Positions 5,933 through 7,676 of a stretch of 7,676 nt of DNA are shown here, piece after piece. The first letter of the stretch is position 1, and every line of letters begins with the position of its first letter. The position numbers were made by a program, and so were the translations under genes. A model generated the notes under the pieces. The model was not told where the DNA came from. It made no database searches and saw only the letters and a program-made list of their open reading frames with translations. The stretch is from WHSM01 sp050701635 (GTDB taxonomy: Bacteria; Actinomycetota; Actinomycetes; Mycobacteriales; Micromonosporaceae), in contig JBOGDF010000268.1 of the NCBI GenBank assembly GCA_050701635.1, positions 1 through 7,676 on the forward strand, written 5' to 3'.

Positions 5933-6978
5933 GCCTGGCCGCGGCGTCGGGGCCGTGGGGAGTGTATTCGCCGTGCGATCTCGCGTGCCTGCCCGCGGCG
6001 GACGCCACGCCGCGCCCGTCGCTGCCCCGGCGCTTCGCCCGGTACGCCGGCCTGCTCGCGCTGCTGGTCACCGGTCTGCTGCTGGTGCCGGCGATGCCGC
6101 TGGCCGGCCGTACGGGTCGCGGCCTGCTCACCCGGCTGTGGTGCCGCGGCCTGTTGGCCACTCTGGGGGTACGGCTGTCGGTCACCGGCGACGAACCGCT
6201 GGTCGACGGCAGCATGGTGGTCGCCAACCACGTGTCCTGGGTGGACATCCCGGCGCTGGCGGCGATCGCGCCGTACCGGATCCTCGCCAAGCGGGACGTC
6301 GCGTCGTGGCCGGTGATCGGCACCCTCGCCGGCATCGCCGGCACCCTCTACATCGACCGGGCGCGGCTGCGTACGCTGCCCGGCACCGTGGCCCAGCTCC
6401 GCGACACGATGCGCGCCGGCCGCAGCGTGCTGGTGTTCCCGTCCGGCACCACGTACTGCGGGCGCAAACCGGAGCTGTTCCGCCCCGCCACCTTCCAGTC
6501 CGCGATCGACGCCGCGGCGACGGTACGCCCGGTGGCGATCCGCTACCGGCTCGCCGACGGCGGGCCCGGCACGGTGGCGGCGTACGTCGGCGACGACACC
6601 CTGGTCGCCTCGCTGCGCCGGGTGGTCAGCACCCGAGCGCTGACGGTGGAGGTACGCCTGCTACCGCCGATCACCACGCTCGGCGCCGACCGGCGCACCC
6701 TGGCCCGCCGCGCCCAGGCCGCCGTAGCAGGGGTGCCACGCGCTCCCGCCGCCGCGGAGCGGATCCCGAGCGCTTCGGCCGCCGCGGAGCGGGTCCCGAG
6801 CGCTTCGGCCGCCGCGGAGTGGGTCCCGAGCGCTTTGGCCGCCGCGGCACCGTCGGTGCCTGCCGCGCCGACGGCCGTCGCACGGCAGACGCCCCGTACC
6901 CCGAGCTATCCGCCTCGTGACTCGATGAGTACGCCGAGCCCGTCGAGCACCCGCCGCAAGCCGAACTCGTACGCGTGA
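5929..6978 (+). CDS. olsA: OlsA/PlsC-type 1-acyl-glycerolipid O-acyltransferase with repetitive tail
   Basis: A 349-residue membrane-associated acyltransferase expected to O-acylate lyso-ornithine lipid, completing the aminolipid; lysophosphatidic acid is the alternative substrate. It has the Pro/Cys N-terminus (YSPCDLACLPAA) seen in actinobacterial OlsA-like proteins, a membrane segment at about 39-60, motif I NHVSWVD (100-106, H101-x4-D106), motif II GTLYIDR (138-144), motif III FPSGTT (170-175) and motif IV VRPVAIRY (199-206). Motif III normally reads FPEGT, so the Glu is Ser172 here. The domain ends near residue 265; about 80 Ala/Pro/Ser-rich residues follow, including three decapeptide repeats, longer than usual. 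The last 73 bp overlap the TetR gene antisense. The gene follows olsB and completes the lipid cassette. The family call is firm; the substrate is inferred from the neighbour. Confidence 0.85.
   Translation: MSLAAASGPWGVYSPCDLACLPAADATPRPSLPRRFARYAGLLALLVTGLLLVPAMPLAGRTGRGLLTRLWCRGLLATLGVRLSVTGDEPLVDGSMVVANHVSWVDIPALAAIAPYRILAKRDVASWPVIGTLAGIAGTLYIDRARLRTLPGTVAQLRDTMRAGRSVLVFPSGTTYCGRKPELFRPATFQSAIDAAATVRPVAIRYRLADGGPGTVAAYVGDDTLVASLRRVVSTRALTVEVRLLPPITTLGADRRTLARRAQAAVAGVPRAPAAAERIPSASAAAERVPSASAAAEWVPSALAAAAPSVPAAPTAVARQTPRTPSYPPRDSMSTPSPSSTRRKPNSYA
6751..6840 (+). repeat. 30-bp tandem repeat, 3 units, in the acyltransferase tail
   Basis: Three contiguous 30-bp units (6751-6780, 6781-6810, 6811-6840) differ at only one to three bases, and a fourth starts at 6841 (gccgcgg). 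They encode AAERIPSASA, AAERVPSASA and AAEWVPSALA. The array is a coding minisatellite in the predicted disordered tail, downstream of the catalytic domain, so copy number can change without breaking the frame. Confidence 0.9.
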
Positions 6979-7610
6979 TCCGGGCTGTACGCCGCACCGT
7001 GAGCCTCCCCCGCGGCGCTGCCCACCCGCGCCGCCGTCGGGTACGCCGTGGCGTCGAACATCCGCGCCAGCAGCGGCTGGTTGGCTGCCCACCACTGCTC
7101 GTCGCTCATCGCGCTCTCGTGCCGCGCCGCGCGGGCGTCGGTGGCGGCCCGGGCACAGCTCGCCACGAACCCCAGCAGGTACGTCAGCGCCGCGTCCCGC
7201 TCCACGTCGTCGAGCCCGGCCCCGTCCAGGGCGCGCAGCTCGTACTCGTACTTGGCCATCAGCCCGGGGCCCAGCGGCGGGCGGCTGGTGCCCACCTCGG
7301 CGACCCACGGGTGCCGCTGGGACAGCTCCCGGTTGTCGTGCGCGACGGCCTCCAACCGGCCGCGCCAGGTCTGGTCGGCCGGCGTACGGCGGGGCATCCG
7401 CTGGTAGACGGTGTCGAGCATCAGATCGAGCAGCTCGGCCTTGCCCGGCACGTACGTGTAGAGCGACATCGGCGAGACCCGTAGCTCCTGCGCCACCCGC
7501 CGCATCGTGACCGCGTCGAGCCCGTCGGAGTCGGCGAGCCCGATCGCCACCTCGACGAGCTGGTCGATGTCGAGCCGCTGCCGCGGACCTCGCCGCCGGC
7601 TGCTGGCCAC
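6906..7610 (-). CDS. TetR/AcrR-family transcriptional regulator
   Basis: A 234-residue DNA-binding repressor-type protein. The N-terminal helix-turn-helix covers about residues 12-60: LVEVAIGLADSDGLDAVTMRRVA, then QELRVSPMSLYTYVPGKAELLD, with recognition-helix residues around 46-53. The remainder resembles the tetracycline-repressor-type C-terminal ligand and dimer domain (PF02909-like): helices around YLLGFVASCARA and EQWWAANQPLLARMF, ending EFGLRRVLDGLGVLIESRGG. The basic N-terminus (SSRRRGPRQR) is usual. The GTG start at 7610 has GGGGGAG with a 6-nt spacer. Its 3' end overlaps the acyltransferase gene by 73 bp, convergent, with no terminator between them. TetR genes often control a divergent neighbour, which here would lie beyond 7676, so regulation of the lipid cassette is not implied by position. 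The ligand is unknown. Confidence 0.9.
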   Translation of the reverse strand: MASSRRRGPRQRLDIDQLVEVAIGLADSDGLDAVTMRRVAQELRVSPMSLYTYVPGKAELLDLMLDTVYQRMPRRTPADQTWRGRLEAVAHDNRELSQRHPWVAEVGTSRPPLGPGLMAKYEYELRALDGAGLDDVERDAALTYLLGFVASCARAATDARAARHESAMSDEQWWAANQPLLARMFDATAYPTAARVGSAAGEAHGAAYSPDHAYEFGLRRVLDGLGVLIESRGG

Positions 7611-7676
7611 CGGCCGCTCCCCCGCCTCCTGTGACCCCCACCCGTCGTGCGGCTGGGTCGGCGGCCGGGTCGGCGG
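7611..7676. other. Upstream region of the TetR gene, cut by the window edge
   Basis: These 66 bp hold the TetR Shine-Dalgarno site (complement of 7617-7623) and two copies of gggtcggcgg (7655-7664 and 7667-7676). I see no clear palindromic operator or promoter. A plus-strand frame from a GTG at 7631 is open to the edge, but it has no ribosome binding site and no recognisable sequence. Confidence 0.4.

Noticed and set aside
3648..6344. Two long minus-strand frames (3648-4943 and 4947-6344) opposite the lipid cassette
   Set aside because: Both have Arg/Gly/Pro-rich shadow compositions and no motifs; the plus strand carries three complete, recognisable enzymes.
6661..7641. A 326-codon minus-strand frame overlapping tetR and the 30-bp repeats
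   Set aside because: It is open only because of codon bias and repeats in multiples of three. The overlapping TetR frame has clear helix-turn-helix and C-terminal domain sequence and a good ribosome binding site.
7631..7676. Possible start of a divergent gene at the right edge
   Set aside because: The frame is only 15 codons long in the window, has no Shine-Dalgarno site, and shows only low-complexity Ala/Gly sequence.

Overview
This window looks like chromosomal DNA from a high-GC filamentous actinomycete, most likely Micromonosporaceae-like. Codon third positions are almost all G or C. GTG starts are common, Shine-Dalgarno sites are GGAGG-like, and the oligomers CGTAC and GTACGCC recur in every gene. 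The gene families also fit: an actinobacterial DUF559 nuclease, MeaA, a STAS antagonist and an OlsB/OlsA-type lipid cassette. The genus is an inference from style, not a database match.

Layout, left to right. (1) 1-741, +: the 3' part of a DUF559/Vsr-like endonuclease-domain protein. It is cut by the window edge and carries an 18-bp in-frame tandem repeat. (2) 727-854: a convergent junction packed with inverted repeats, probably a bidirectional terminator region. (3) 827-2896, -: meaA, an adenosylcobalamin-dependent ethylmalonyl-CoA mutase-type protein. (4) 2984-3370, -: a small STAS-domain anti-sigma factor antagonist with Ala at the usual phospho-Ser position. (5) 3371-3758: a 388-bp divergent intergenic region. 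Part of it (3466-3574) can fold into a chain of mutually exclusive hairpins ending in a three-way-junction-like structure with a GCAA tetraloop. (6) 3759-6978, +: a three-gene cassette of a GT4 glycosyltransferase, an OlsB-type GNAT N-acyltransferase and an OlsA/PlsC-type O-acyltransferase. A 67-bp SERSER-type repeat joins the last two. (7) 6906-7610, -: a TetR-family regulator whose 3' end overlaps the tail of the acyltransferase gene antisense by 73 bp.

How the genes work together. The cassette is the most coherent system. OlsB-type enzymes N-acylate an amino acid with a 3-hydroxy fatty acid, and OlsA-type enzymes add the second fatty acid, giving an ornithine-type aminolipid. A GT4 enzyme resembling diacylglycerol glucosyltransferases, encoded first and 12 bp upstream of olsB, suggests either a glycosylated aminolipid or co-regulated production of a glycolipid and an aminolipid. 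The structured leader lies in front of this operon and could control it. MeaA belongs to the ethylmalonyl-CoA pathway of acetyl-CoA assimilation, but no pathway partner gene (ccr, mcd, mcl, meaB) is present here. No CRISPR array, tRNA, rRNA, insertion sequence or phage gene was seen.
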